From positions 112,001 through 176,000 of the forward strand of contig CAJNDS010000071.1 of the NCBI GenBank assembly GCA_905221605.1: a stretch of 64,000 nucleotides of DNA, read 5' to 3'. Shown here piece by piece: positions 10,001-22,000 of this stretch (positions are counted from its first letter, which is position 1; every line of letters starts with the position of its first letter). The notes under the pieces were generated by a model. The model was not told the DNA's origin. It did no database searches and was given only the letters and a program-made list of their open reading frames with translations. A program made the translations under genes and the position numbers. The stretch comes from Symbiodinium natans. Its lineage: Eukaryota; Sar; Dinophyceae; Suessiales; Symbiodiniaceae.

Positions 10001-13000
10001 TCATAAGGCGTAGGGGTTTAGGTCTTACAGTTTGTGATGTTTACCCAGGTTCAGGGTGTGTGCCGGCACCAGCCAAGTCCCTACTGCAGAAAAGGGGTGT
10101 ATGGCTTCCTGCATTCGATTCAACGCAGTTCCACCTCCTTGAACTTTAGTTTGGGGCCCTGTGTAATCCCTTAGAGGGCATGTATAGGGCCCTCATTCCC
10201 TCATTCCCTACTAAGAACCAGGGGGTAGTTTGGCCACACGGCGGCCTCAAGGAAAGATGTTGGACGTGTGCTAAGCCCTCACGTGGAGACTCGTGGCAAG
10301 CTGAGCCAGCAAGTCCTAGAATCTTGTCTGCATGTCTTGGGGCAGCACGCGTGCCCCAAAAGCTTCCTGTAGGACCCGAGAATTCTGTGCAGAATCGCTG
10401 TGATTTAGGGCTGGGTTGCTTGGGATGTTCGAGCCCGAGCTCCCCCACAGCATAGTATGGCTGGCTGACCACTTTTTCGGGGGTCAGCTGCTGACATGTC
10501 AGTTGCCAGGATCGCCTGGGTGTTAGCACTACGGGCCACCGAAGAGTTAGCTGCAAGTAGCCTCGGGTCCGCACATGGAGCTTCTGTAGGCCCAGAAGGC
10601 TTCCTCCGAGTGTTGCCAGGAGTGGATGCAAGAGCTGCACTTGGTACATCATGCGGATTCCCTGGTGGAGTGGTGCGACGAGAATGGGGCCTCGTCCATG
10701 GATGAAGTCAGGGCGAACTGGCGGAGCTTCGTGGAGAAGATGGACCTGAAACCTTTGGAGCGAGCGCGCCTGGCTGCTAGGCTTCAAATGGGGTTTAGGG
10801 TTTAGGGTTTAGGGTTTAGGGTTTAGGGTTTAGGGTTTAGGTTTTAGGGGGGCATCGCAACTGCAGCTGTCTCCTAGTTGTGTGTGTTTCCTGACTGGTC
10901 CTATGCCACCCCAAAACCTAACCTCCAGACCTTCCCAGAGACTCCAATACCCCCTGAATTACGGAAGATTCCTTAGCTTATTATAGGGTTCCTTATATGG
11001 TTTAAGGAATATTCCCTAAATTAGAATAAAGTTCCTTAGATGGTTTAAGGAATATTCCTTAACTAAGGGGTATTAGAGTCTCTGGGCGCTTTGGGAGTGA
11101 AGTTGGGCCCTAGGCGGAAAGCCCTACTTAGAGGTTCATGGTACTTAATAACCCAAGCATAGCCGCACTTATGACCCAGTTATAACCATATTCATTAGGG
11201 CACTTAAAGGGCTTCTAAGTGGGTTATACGTGCATTTATAATGGGATTATCCAGGTGCTCCAAGTAGACCAGCATACCTGAGGAGAAGGACGTGCGCCAA
11301 AGAGCTGGGACGGACACAGTGTCACAACTTTCCAGTACTTCACCTTCTCCGGTGCCGAAGCGCTCGGAGCCCGCACCAATGTCGGTGGTGCCAACGAGGC
11401 ATGTTTGGTGCCTTTCAAAGCAAATGTCGAGTTCTGCGCAGGTTGCAAGTTCAGCCGGCATGCCCCCCTAAACCCCAAAAGTCGAAAGGCCGGCAGAGAA
11501 ATGCTTTGGGCCTCCAGAGAACCCTTTGATGTACACGCTGATGGAAGAGAGCCTTGAGCCGCATGGAGCATCAGGGGACTTAGTTTACTTGGAAACCCCT
11601 GGTTTAGGGTTTAGGGTTTAGGGCTAGGGCTTAGGAGGATCACAGGACTTAGAAAGTAGGGTTATAAGTACCTTAATTGGGTTACAAGTAATTGTAACTG
11701 TAGTTGCCCTAACTCTACCCCTACTTGCTAAGTCCCCTGATCCTTTAAGCATTGTCGACGCTCCGCAGTACCCACAGTTCTTGCGTTATTTGCGGGGGGG
11801 GGGGGGGGGGGAGGCAGGTCACAACGCAGCTGAGCTGCGGCTTCTTGTCTTGAAGCATGTGCTCCTGCTCTCTTTTCCAGAATTTCGTCTTGAACCGTGA
11901 GCCCTGAGGCTTTATACCCTTAAACCCTTAAAAACCCTTAAACCCTTAAAAACCCTTTAAAAACCTTAAACTCTTAAACCCTTTATACCCTTAAGCTCTT
12001 AAACCCCGCAGGCTCAAACCCTGAAACTCTTTGGCTTTGTTCTCGGGCCGCCTGGGCAGCCAGCTCGCTGGCACAGGGATGCCCGCAAAAAGCAGCTGAC
12101 CTGCCAGGAAAACCTCAGCAACTCGCACGCCCTAAGGCCCCATGTTCCTATGAGTACCTATGCCGTATACAGTAAACTCCAGCAAGTTGGAACAGGGTTT
12201 AAGGATGATGGAAGCTGGGATTCCCTTCAGTATACCTTGTGGGATATGGCATATGGGGATAAAGATGTCCCAACTTTTTGTAGGTTACTATACACCCGGG
12301 CCCTAAAGCAGACCCTTCCGATAGTTGCCTTGCCAAGGCCTCAGCACCGATCTTCACAGCAAAACCCTGCTCCCAGCAAGGGAGCCAATAGAGGGGACTT
12401 TCTGGGGGTTTAGGGTTTAGGGTTTAGGGTTTAGGGTTTAGGGTTTAGGGTTTAGGGTTTAGGGTTTAGGGTTCCTTCCCCTACAGCACTGCCGAGAGAT
12501 TTCCATCGCCCTTGCTTGGAGGTTCATGGGTAGTCATAAGTACGGTTAGAATTCTGGTATTTATACTTACAAACGCATTTAGGGTACTTGTAAACTGCTC
12601 CACCTAAACCCTAAACCCGCCACACTCTGTCGACGTGGGGGGGGGAGGGGGGGGTGACCGGAGTTGCAGGAACGCAGAAAGCCCTAGACCCCCTGGTTCT
12701 TTGTACCAGTAGGGAATGAGGGAATTAGAGCCCTATATATTAAGCGATTAGATAGGGTATTATCTCATGCCCTCATTTCCTACTCAGAACCAGTCTGACA
12801 CCCTAAACCCTAAACCCTAAACCCTAAACCCTAAACCCTAAACCCTAAACCCTAAACCCTAAACCAGTATAAGCCCGTCAGGATCGGATTTGGCGTCACT
12901 TCCAAGGTCTACAAGTGCCAACGGGGGCAGGCCAGAGAGTGGGGAAGGGGTTTAGGGTTTAGGGTTTAGGGTTTAGGGTTTAGGGTTTAGGGTTTAGGGT

Positions 13001-16000
13001 TTAGGGTTTAGGGTAGGGTTTAGGGGAGCGGGAAGGTGAGTTTCTGCTGGTGAAGGGTTTTGCTTGGCAGGGTTGGTCACAGCCCATACACAGCAGCCGG
13101 AACCCGCTTCGGGGAAGATACCCATATGTCCCAGAGACTCCCATACAAGGAGGGGCCCCCTTAAGGGACTTATAACCTAAGTTAGGATCCTTACAACCCA
13201 ATTTAGGGGTTCTTATAACTCGACTTTTAACTAGGGGGGCCCCTCCTTGTATCCCTCAGTTCCGGAATACTGCTGGAAGGGTAAGAGGGATCCGAACGTG
13301 GCGCAAGGAGCGTTCCTGATTCAGGGGTACTGGAGCCTCTGGGACCTAAGCAAGGCCCACCGCAACCCAAGCCGGTTTGGGGTTTGGAGTGTACCCTAAA
13401 CCCTAAACCCTAAACCCTAAACCCTAAACCCTAAACCCTAAACCCTAAACCCTAAACCCTAAACCCTAAACCCTAAACCAGCTATTTTCAGGTTTTGTTT
13501 CCGCTTAGGACCAAACCCCACAGAACACCGGATTCCACGACCCAATTCCCTCGCCTTTTGCTGGTCCGGAAAGATAAGGCCAGTTCTCTACACAGCCGTC
13601 CCTTTTTTGTGGCAGGCTTTGCAGGCCACTATAACCCATGCTTCCTGCCTACGTCCTCCGGTTCAGTTTCCCACGCAGACCGAAGGAATTGTGAGATGTG
13701 GCACCCCAAATCTCCTGATCCATCACCGACCCCCGGAAGTCAGAGAACTGCCCCCCAGAAGACTCTTCAGGACATCTTCGCGGTCAAGGCCATCAGCCTA
13801 AAGAAGCTGCGACACCAGCCATGCTCCTTGGGGCTTATGGCCTAGGGAAGCGTGTTTGTAGGGAGGGGGGGCAGGGAGGGGGGGGGGTTTAAGGTGTGGA
13901 AAAGATTCGAAAATGATATTCGGCTGCTCTTTATAGTTTCGGGGGGGTCTGAGGGTCATCGGCCTACTGCGCGTTCTTGGATGCATCCGGACATTTCTTT
14001 GGCAAGCGCACGCAGATGTGCATGCGCATGGCACGCGACGAGCGTCTGTTCTGCGTCCCTACGCGTCCCTGCATGTTCCAGCGCATGCGCGTGTGACTGT
14101 GTCCGTGCGGATGTGACCCCACGTGCTTGTCTACTCGGCACTCCAGCCGAGGCTTTGCTCGAGTTTCCGACAGGCGCACAGCCGGAGCTTAGCAGAGTAT
14201 TTCAGGGCCATAGCTGGGTCTTGGGTCTTGAAGACGAGACGGACCTTTGACAGAGCTTTCGGGTTTCAGGGAGGTTGAGGGCTTGGAGTTTTGGCAGTCC
14301 TGGTAAAATGTGCGCATGTTGAGCATGGTTGAACTGCAGTGCGCATGTTCAGAGGCAACCTCGCCAGTCGGGTTTCTGCTCCTGTGGCATTGCTGCAGGC
14401 TGCACCAGGAGATCGAGATTCTACTGTCCCTGAAACATGAGCGCGTCGTGAAGCTGGTAGATGTTGCCAGCTGCCTCAGTATCACGATGGGCTTCCAAGG
14501 GGCTTTGTTCTCATCCATTCTCTGTCAGAACCCGTGGGCTTGAGAAGAAGTGCCTTTGCACACTGATGTGTACAGTGTAGTGCTCAGGTTGAGGAGTATG
14601 ACTACCTCTATCTCATCATGGAGCTTGTCTCCGGGGGCGAACTGGGCGAGTGGATTGTGAAGAAGGGCTCCTTCACTGAGAACATGGCTCGCCACGTCTT
14701 CGTGCAGCTTGTGGAAGGGCTGCTAGGCGGCAGGAGGGACCAGGGTTTGGGGTTTAGGGTTTGGGGTTTAGGGTTTGGGGTTTAGGGTTTAGGGTTTAGG
14801 GTTTACGGGGGGCTTCTTTCCAGGGCCCCTGGAAGTTGATGCCTTGACATTGACAGGCGGTGTGAGCAGGTGATTCTGCAGCTTCCTTCGCGCAATTGCT
14901 TGGGTCGGTAGGTTCCGAGATTGATGCGCTTGCCGCACCGTGCCGAAGATCTGGCTTTCCGTGTAGTTGGTCCAATAACTTTTCTGAGCCTAAGCCCCAA
15001 GCCCTAAGCCCTAAACCCTAAACCCTAAAGCCCTCAAAAGCACCTCTAAACCCTGCTCGCAACCCTGGCTAGGCTAAGTGATGCACTTCTCTGCAGAGGC
15101 TTTCCTACATCCACTCCAAGGGCATCATTCATCGAGATCTCAAGCCGGACCTCTCTTTTGTGTTCCGTGACGGGGTAAGGGATGCTAAGGGCTTGAGCAA
15201 GGATCTGGTTGGGACAAGAAGTAGGGGGTGTTTATAAGGCTTTATGAGGGCTTTTGGGGGTCTATAAGGGCTTGTGAGGGTTTTGTAAAGTTTTATAAGG
15301 GTTGAGGGTTTATAGGGTTTAGGGTTTATAGGGTTTAGGGGTTTATAGGGTTTATAGGGTTTAGGGGGGTTTAGGGTTTAGGGTTGGGGTTCTAGAGTTC
15401 CGAGGGCACCTCAAGGGAGCTCAGGAACGCAAAAAACTGCACCAAGACACGCCAGCGCTCCGTCGAGTAGCCCTTCACCCCTCGAACCCTCCAAGGGCCA
15501 CGATTTTGCTGAACCCTCCCCCACCCAACATGGTTTAAGGTTCAGGGATCAGGGTTTAGGGTTTAGGGCTACTTTGGGACAGCCAATGCCGGGCGGGAGC
15601 ATAGCCAAGCTCGTTGCAAAAAAGGGGCTACTATTTGTTTAAGAACCCCCTGAAAAAATGAAAAGATTCTGCCTTCTAAGGGCAATATGGGGATTGTTAT
15701 GTTTCATCTTTTGTGGGGTTCTTAAGCACATAGTAGACGGAGGGTGCTTCTTCTCTTGGCAGGCCCCTAATTACTCGCACCATGCTTGGGGAAGAGCGGG
15801 GCCAGAAATCAAGCCTTAGGGGCCCGAGGCTTTCTGAGGCTTCTGAGGAGCTTCCCACAGTGGAGTGTTCCGTACCTGAATCTACACTGCTGCGGAATAC
15901 AATACCATGATCCTTTTAGCATTCCCATATGGGGAGTGAGAGTGTCCCTAAACCCTAAGCCCTAAGCCCAGAAGTTCAGGACAACGTTCTGGTGGACGTC

Positions 16001-19000
16001 GCCTGGCCACAGTTCTGAGTGGTGCCGCGTTTCTTGGGTGTTTCCTGCGCCTTCGGCGGAGGTGTCGCGCTAACGAAACGTCTCAAAACACCCTAAACCC
16101 CAAACCCTAAACCCCAAACCCTAAACCCTAAACCCTAAACCCCGTAAACCCCGAGTCGAGCAGCTGAGGAGGCTGCATCAAAGCTGGAGCAGCTGGAAGC
16201 TGGGCCCAAGTTAAAAATTGTCTGGGCATGTGGAGAATTCTACACAAAGCAGCCGAGGAAGTAAAGCTGTCCGATTTCGGGCACTCGCGGCTCATCAACG
16301 ATGGCTACTTGGAGAGAAGTGCGGCTTCCTGCGTGCAGGGTCAACGGTTTAGGGTTTAGGGTTTAGGGTTTCGGCACCTCTAGTTTTTGCTCTCTGTTTA
16401 AGCTGGCGTTGCAGTCCGCAAAGCCAATTCCTCGTGCATGTGGAGCGATATCTCAAGTCTCGGTAGCCCAGTGGCATCCTTGATCCATTTCTTGGTTCTG
16501 GGTTCCCTAAGAAAGTAACCATAAAAAGGGTACCCGAATTACAATACAATTTCTGGGCTACTGAGAAGTATTTTCTTGTGTTGGTACCCTCCCCAGAAGG
16601 CTCCCCGTGATAAAACAGGCCCGAATTTAGGGAACCACCCATATTGCAGTGCGTGCACCTCAAGCCCCAATCCTTACCTGAACCCTGAAAAGGGAGTCTT
16701 GACACCTACTGTAAGAGATGCATTTAAAGGCAGTGGTTGTGTCCTCATCACCACCGACCCCAGTTGCCCTCCCGATGGGTGCGCAATTCAACCAAGAAAG
16801 CCAGAACAAAGGGCATCATGTATGCGACATTCTGCGACTTTCTGAGAACCTGGGAAAATGCCCACAGGGCAGCTGCAAGAGCCCAAGTTGGCGCTGAGTT
16901 GTGCATCGTGAAAGTCCTTTCAGAATTTGCGGATTTTTCAGATTGCTGCGAAGTTGCTAATCATAGAAGCTCTAGAGTAGCGGCGCGTTTTGCTTTCTTC
17001 GAGGTTTTGAGACGATGCCTCTGGTTGTCAAAAGGTAAAACAAGGCCCGCTTGCAGATAGCATGAACTCTACACTGCGCACTTTGCAAGGCTTCAACACG
17101 AGACACACGGCTCGCGTGGGCACGGCCATGTACTGGGCGCCAGAGGCACATTTCTGCAGCTTCAATGCCTCACAGGTTGACAAGCTCGGAAAGCAACCCT
17201 AAACCCTAAGCCCTAAACCCTAAACCCTAAACCCCGATAAGCTGTGTTGCGTAGCAAGCCAAGGATACCAGAGCAGAGCCGCCCCATCGGCAGGGCTAGA
17301 GGATGTTGCCATTTGTGTCTTTGGAGCTCAAAAAAGCGCAACCCAGTCCTCAAGAAGCGTCATCCGTCTCATACCAGCCCACGGCTCACCGAGTCAAGCG
17401 GTGCCCGCGAGCGCTGGGCGAAAGCGAGCCCTAAGCCCTAAGCCCTAAATCCTAAACCCTAAATCCTAAACCCTAAACCCTAAACCCAGCAAGCTGGGGA
17501 GGTCTGCGATCCGGAGAAGGCGGCGCTCGGATACGACCAGACCGTGGACCTTTGGAGCTTGGGGGTGGTCTTGCATCTCGGCCCACGCTTCGGGTTTAGG
17601 GTTTAGGGTTTAGGGTTTAGGGTTTAGGGTTTAGGGTTTTGGAATTCAGGAGCCTGCAACAGTACCCTCTGATCACGGCATAATTATGAGAGAGAGAGAG
17701 AGAGTAAAAGCATTCAACATCTAAGCCTTTAAGTATTTATTCAAGAAAAAGTACAATCGAAGTTTCCCAAAAGACCCACCCATGAATTTCGGTTCGGTCG
17801 GGTCGGACTGTCCTTACCCCATCTTGCGCCATGAGCCCTGTAGACCTTGCAGACATGTTTCCATTTTCCTCCACAGTTTTGGTTGAAGAGGATCGCATTC
17901 TTTGTGGTACTTTGCTGTAATTTTCGATCCTTAGCTTTTTTGGGTTTATTGGGTTTTTTAATACGGCGGCTAAAAATTAAATTTATAGCTACCCTAGTAA
18001 GTGCAGCCAGGCATTCAGGGATAGTTTCCACCGGCTCTTCGGGACCAACCTGGGCTGAGTAAGGGACGCAGAACTTGTGACACCTTGCACAAGCCGACAT
18101 GTAGCTTCTGTCTGCTTGGCCGTGTGAGGTACGTGATGTGCCTTGTCTTCCAATGGCCTAAACCCTAAGGCTTAAGCCCCAAAGCCAACAACCCTAAACC
18201 CTAAACCCTAAACTCATGTCCCAACCCCCAAACCCTCACTTCGAGACTTCGAACGTGCTGCATTCGCAGCTGCAAGCCCAGCGGAGCCTCCAACCAAACG
18301 TGTTTCAACCGACCAGCCCCTGGAATATGTGCATTTTCAATAATGGGCCTCAAGAGCGTTATATGTCAGAATATGTTCAACAGGTTTGCGAAGGCTAACC
18401 TAGGTGACACCTGGCACACCTTCTACCCAAACCGAGGTGCACGGCCTCCTTCAGATGCTTCACAATGCCTGAACTTCCGGGTAACCCTCAACCCTAAACC
18501 CTATACCCTAAACCCTAAACTCCTCAGTTCCCATAGCACGTAGCTTCACGGGCCAGCGCGCCCACCTGCCCTTCATTATCTTGCACCGTTTCTCACAAAA
18601 GCAGGCTTCCCAGGGTCAGTTCGATGGCCCGATACGCCCCCCTGGGGAATGCAGGACCTCATGGTTTTATGTTTATCACAGTAATCAAGCGACTTACAGC
18701 AAAGTATCTTCTATGTTTTCTACAGGGAGCATTGAGTTGGAGCAAACCCTGAACCCTAAACCCCAACACCTAAACCCCAAACCCTGAACCCTAAACCCTA
18801 ACCCTGAACCCTAAACCCTAAACCCGAAACCCGAATCCAAGGCTTATCGGCTTCTTCCCCTTCGACAGCGGGGACCACCGCGGGAGCCGTATGCAGCAAA
18901 GCCTGGACAACATGACCTTCCAGCGCCTCGATGTTAGGGATTAAGGGTTTAGGGTTTAGGGTTTGGGGTTTGGGGTTTAGGGCTACATCCCCAGATCTTC

Positions 19001-22000
19001 ATGGCCTCGGCTGGCATTGTCATGACTTTTGATGATTGAAGGTGATGGTCTAGGATCCACGTTCTTATGTTTTCTGCTGAAGGGCTTGGACCCCAATTGG
19101 GCCAAGCAGCAGATTTCAGGCAGCAGGCCCTGGTAGTGTAAAGCTACGCATGTTTCGTTCGGATTGCATCAGTTCCCCAAGTTGAGGTCCCTTGGGCCCC
19201 AAATAGCAAAAAACGGGGCATTCTATTTCGGGCACTCATAGGCCCAGAATTCGCCCTAAACCCTAAAACCCTAAACATCCCCTTCAGGGTTAATGACCCA
19301 AGTGTAGTATAGGGTACTATTTGGGGGTTCTACTTTTTGGATCCTCCCAGGGGTCTGGGCATCAAAGACAAACTGTCGCAGTCTTTGCACAGCGGAACTG
19401 CCGATAGTGCCGGGGCTTCTCCCACTTAGGTGCATCTCAGCAAGTAAGACTTCACAACCCTGAACCCGAAACCCTAAACCCTAAAACCCTAAAACCCAAA
19501 ACCCTAAAACCCTAAACCTAAAACCCCCAAAAACCCTCAAAAAATCACCCTAAACACCTAAAAACCCTAAAAACCCTAACAACCCCAAAAACCCTAAACC
19601 CTCTTAACACTTCTTTTCGGAGTCCCCCTGACGTCCCCTGCCTCCTCAGCCGACCTGAGGCGGCGGACATCGGGGCCAGAGCTCACACCCGAAGCGCAGG
19701 ATGCCACCACCTCCTAGAGATTATAGGGTTCTTAAGGGAGATTTAGGGTTTAGGGTTTAGGGCTTAGGCTTTAGAATTTAGAAGGGTTTAGGGTTTATCA
19801 AGGGGGGTATGTAACCCAGGATGCCACCTCCTTCTAGAGACCCTATGCTTTCCTTCCTTGTCTTTTTTATGGACTACCTAACACTTTGTTGTTTATGCAT
19901 TTTGCTAAGTAATGAAAATTATATGCCGCCCTTTACAAAATTCAAAGGCATCTACTGTTCAAGGTCCGGGCATGCCGCAGAGTCGCTAGGGTTTAGGGTT
20001 TAGGGTTTAGGATTTAGGGTTTAGGGTTTAGAGTTTAGGGTTTAGGGTTTAGGGTTTAGGGTTTAGGGTTTAGGGTGCGCTGTCTGCCAAGGGAGACCAT
20101 GCCCGTGGGAGATGTTGCCGTTTTTGCCCGGTTGCCATGAGCGAAGCTCCAATGGTCCAATGATTGTTCGCGCCAAGGATCTATAAGGCTGTTGCTTTCG
20201 GCCAACATCTCTCGGTTTGAGATTGAGACACGTTCTTTTGAGTGAAGGGCTTGGGAAAAATTGTCAAACGCATTAAAGCATTGCATGTGATGCGGCTGTG
20301 TGGGACGAAACCTTACACCTTGAAACCTCTGGACTTCGCAAGCAGGACCTCATCCGGTCCTTGCTGGTCGTTGACCCGCAGAAGCGAATGTCTCTGAAGC
20401 GCTTGGGACTTCTGCGGTGTCTTCTGGGTTCGGGCTTAGGCTCGAGGGTTTAGGGCCTTTAGGGTTTTAGGGTCACGCAAGCCTGCTGCAGAAAGGGTTG
20501 TAGGGTGTGCAATGGCGGAGTCGTTGCAGGCCAGATGCAACGGTGTGTTTTGGGTTCTGTTTTGGGTTACCGGAAGTAACCATGAACCTTGCAGGTAATT
20601 GGCGTGTTAGTTTACATACACCTTTGTAGAGGGGCATACAGGTCAACCTAGGCAGGCGATTTGAGGAGTGTGGTGGAGAACGCCGGGAGATGGCTTTTCC
20701 GAGGTTCCTGGGTAGTTATAGGTAGGGTGATCGGTATGGTAACTATACTCAGAACCCTATTTAGGGCACCTAGAAACCCCCAATGAATCTCCAAGTAACC
20801 CCAGAAACCCTAAACCCTTCAGGTCTAAGGTCGGATGCATGGGCCCCAAAGTATGACCTTGTTTAGAGGGATCCGAAGTCTGGGCCATTAGGGTTTACGG
20901 TATATAAAGCAAGGGACCTAAATTTAAAGGCCCACACTCGGAACTCCAGAAGTCACGCTGGAAAGGTGCTGCTTGAGTCACACGTGGACGACTTCCGGAG
21001 CCAAAGTGGAACCCTGGTCTTGTCTTTTGGACGTCTCCAGAGAGCTCAAAGACCCAGCAAGGAGGAATACGCAGATACTATAGCGGTTTCCGAACATGGG
21101 GAGGGGGGTACTTTTTTTTTGGGGGGAGGGGGGGGGGTCCCTGTAAGGGGATTCTATTCTAGTGGGGTAGAACAGGCGCACGAAAATGCACATATGGTTC
21201 ACCGAGTTATTTTATACAGGTGCATCTCTCATAGTCTCTTCGCGGCGTCGGGCTTCCGGCCTTCTTGGCGAAGCAAGTCTCTGGCTTGATCATGGGCTTC
21301 CCTACTACCCCTGTATACTACCCCCCCTCCCCTAGGTTCCCGCGTTAATAACCTCAGTTCGGCTTAACTACCCCCTTAACTATGGGGGGAACCGGGGAAC
21401 CGGGGGGGGGGGGGGTGGGGTGGTATAGAGGGGGGTAGTAATGGAACCCATGTTTTGAAGACTTGCAGCAGACCAGCCAGCCGATCAGGAGAGCATGTTC
21501 ATGAAGTTAGAGACGGACCCGCGCCAACCGACGGCTGGAGAGGTCCATGTGCCTCTTCCTGCGTCTTGCCTGCTCTCTTGCTTGCGCACTGTACATCGTG
21601 CCCAAAGCAGAGTGAGTAGCTAGCAGCCAGCAGCTAGATGGGTTAACTGGGTGCCGGCAACAGAGACTGATCAACCGTGATACCACGACGTGGATATGCC
21701 CAAACGAGAAGTGGATATGCCAGCGCTGCCAAAACGAAAAAGCTCACGATCATGTGACCCACTGAGTGAACGAGTCGCCTCAAACTTTCCACCCGGCAGG
21801 ACTTCGATGCTCCTTTGTTAGGGAATGGGGAAGATTCCTTACCTTGCAATAGAAGCCCTGCTCCCTTGAAACCCTCTCCCTAAACCCGAAACCTTGCAAA
21901 AACCCTAAAAACCCTAACCCTAAAACCCTAAGAACCCCCTAGTTTCAGGCATCTCTGAGCCCAGGTGAAACCTAATCCGGAGGAGCTCCAGGAGCTTCGA

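Larger units (their letters stand above)
10849..12867. other. Gene A intron region before the kinase domain
   Basis: It holds TIR elements at 10934-11086, 11125-11264, 11637-11743, 12165-12293, 12514-12601 and 12693-12793. It also holds CCCTTAA-variant repeats (11910-12000), a TTTAGGG array (12407-12470) and a CCCTAAA array (12801-12865). A short linker exon (12360-12406) is possible. Confidence 0.5.
20401..21468. other. Gene A intron
   Basis: A family 3 element (20701-20795), a T8/G-rich tract near 21112-21137 and a large TIR element (21291-21451). Few telomere units. Confidence 0.55.

Noticed and set aside
10146-10787. 213-codon open frame on the minus strand
   Set aside because: It lies antisense to the module copy 2 exon and a family 4 element; no domain, and coding signal is clearly on the + strand.
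13813-14408. CC-AG intron implied by a CACCAG direct repeat at 13813-13818 and 14403-14408
   Set aside because: A GA donor at 13811 and an AG|G acceptor at 14399 offer explanations without inventing a new splice class; kinase spacing also suggests an extra small exon here.
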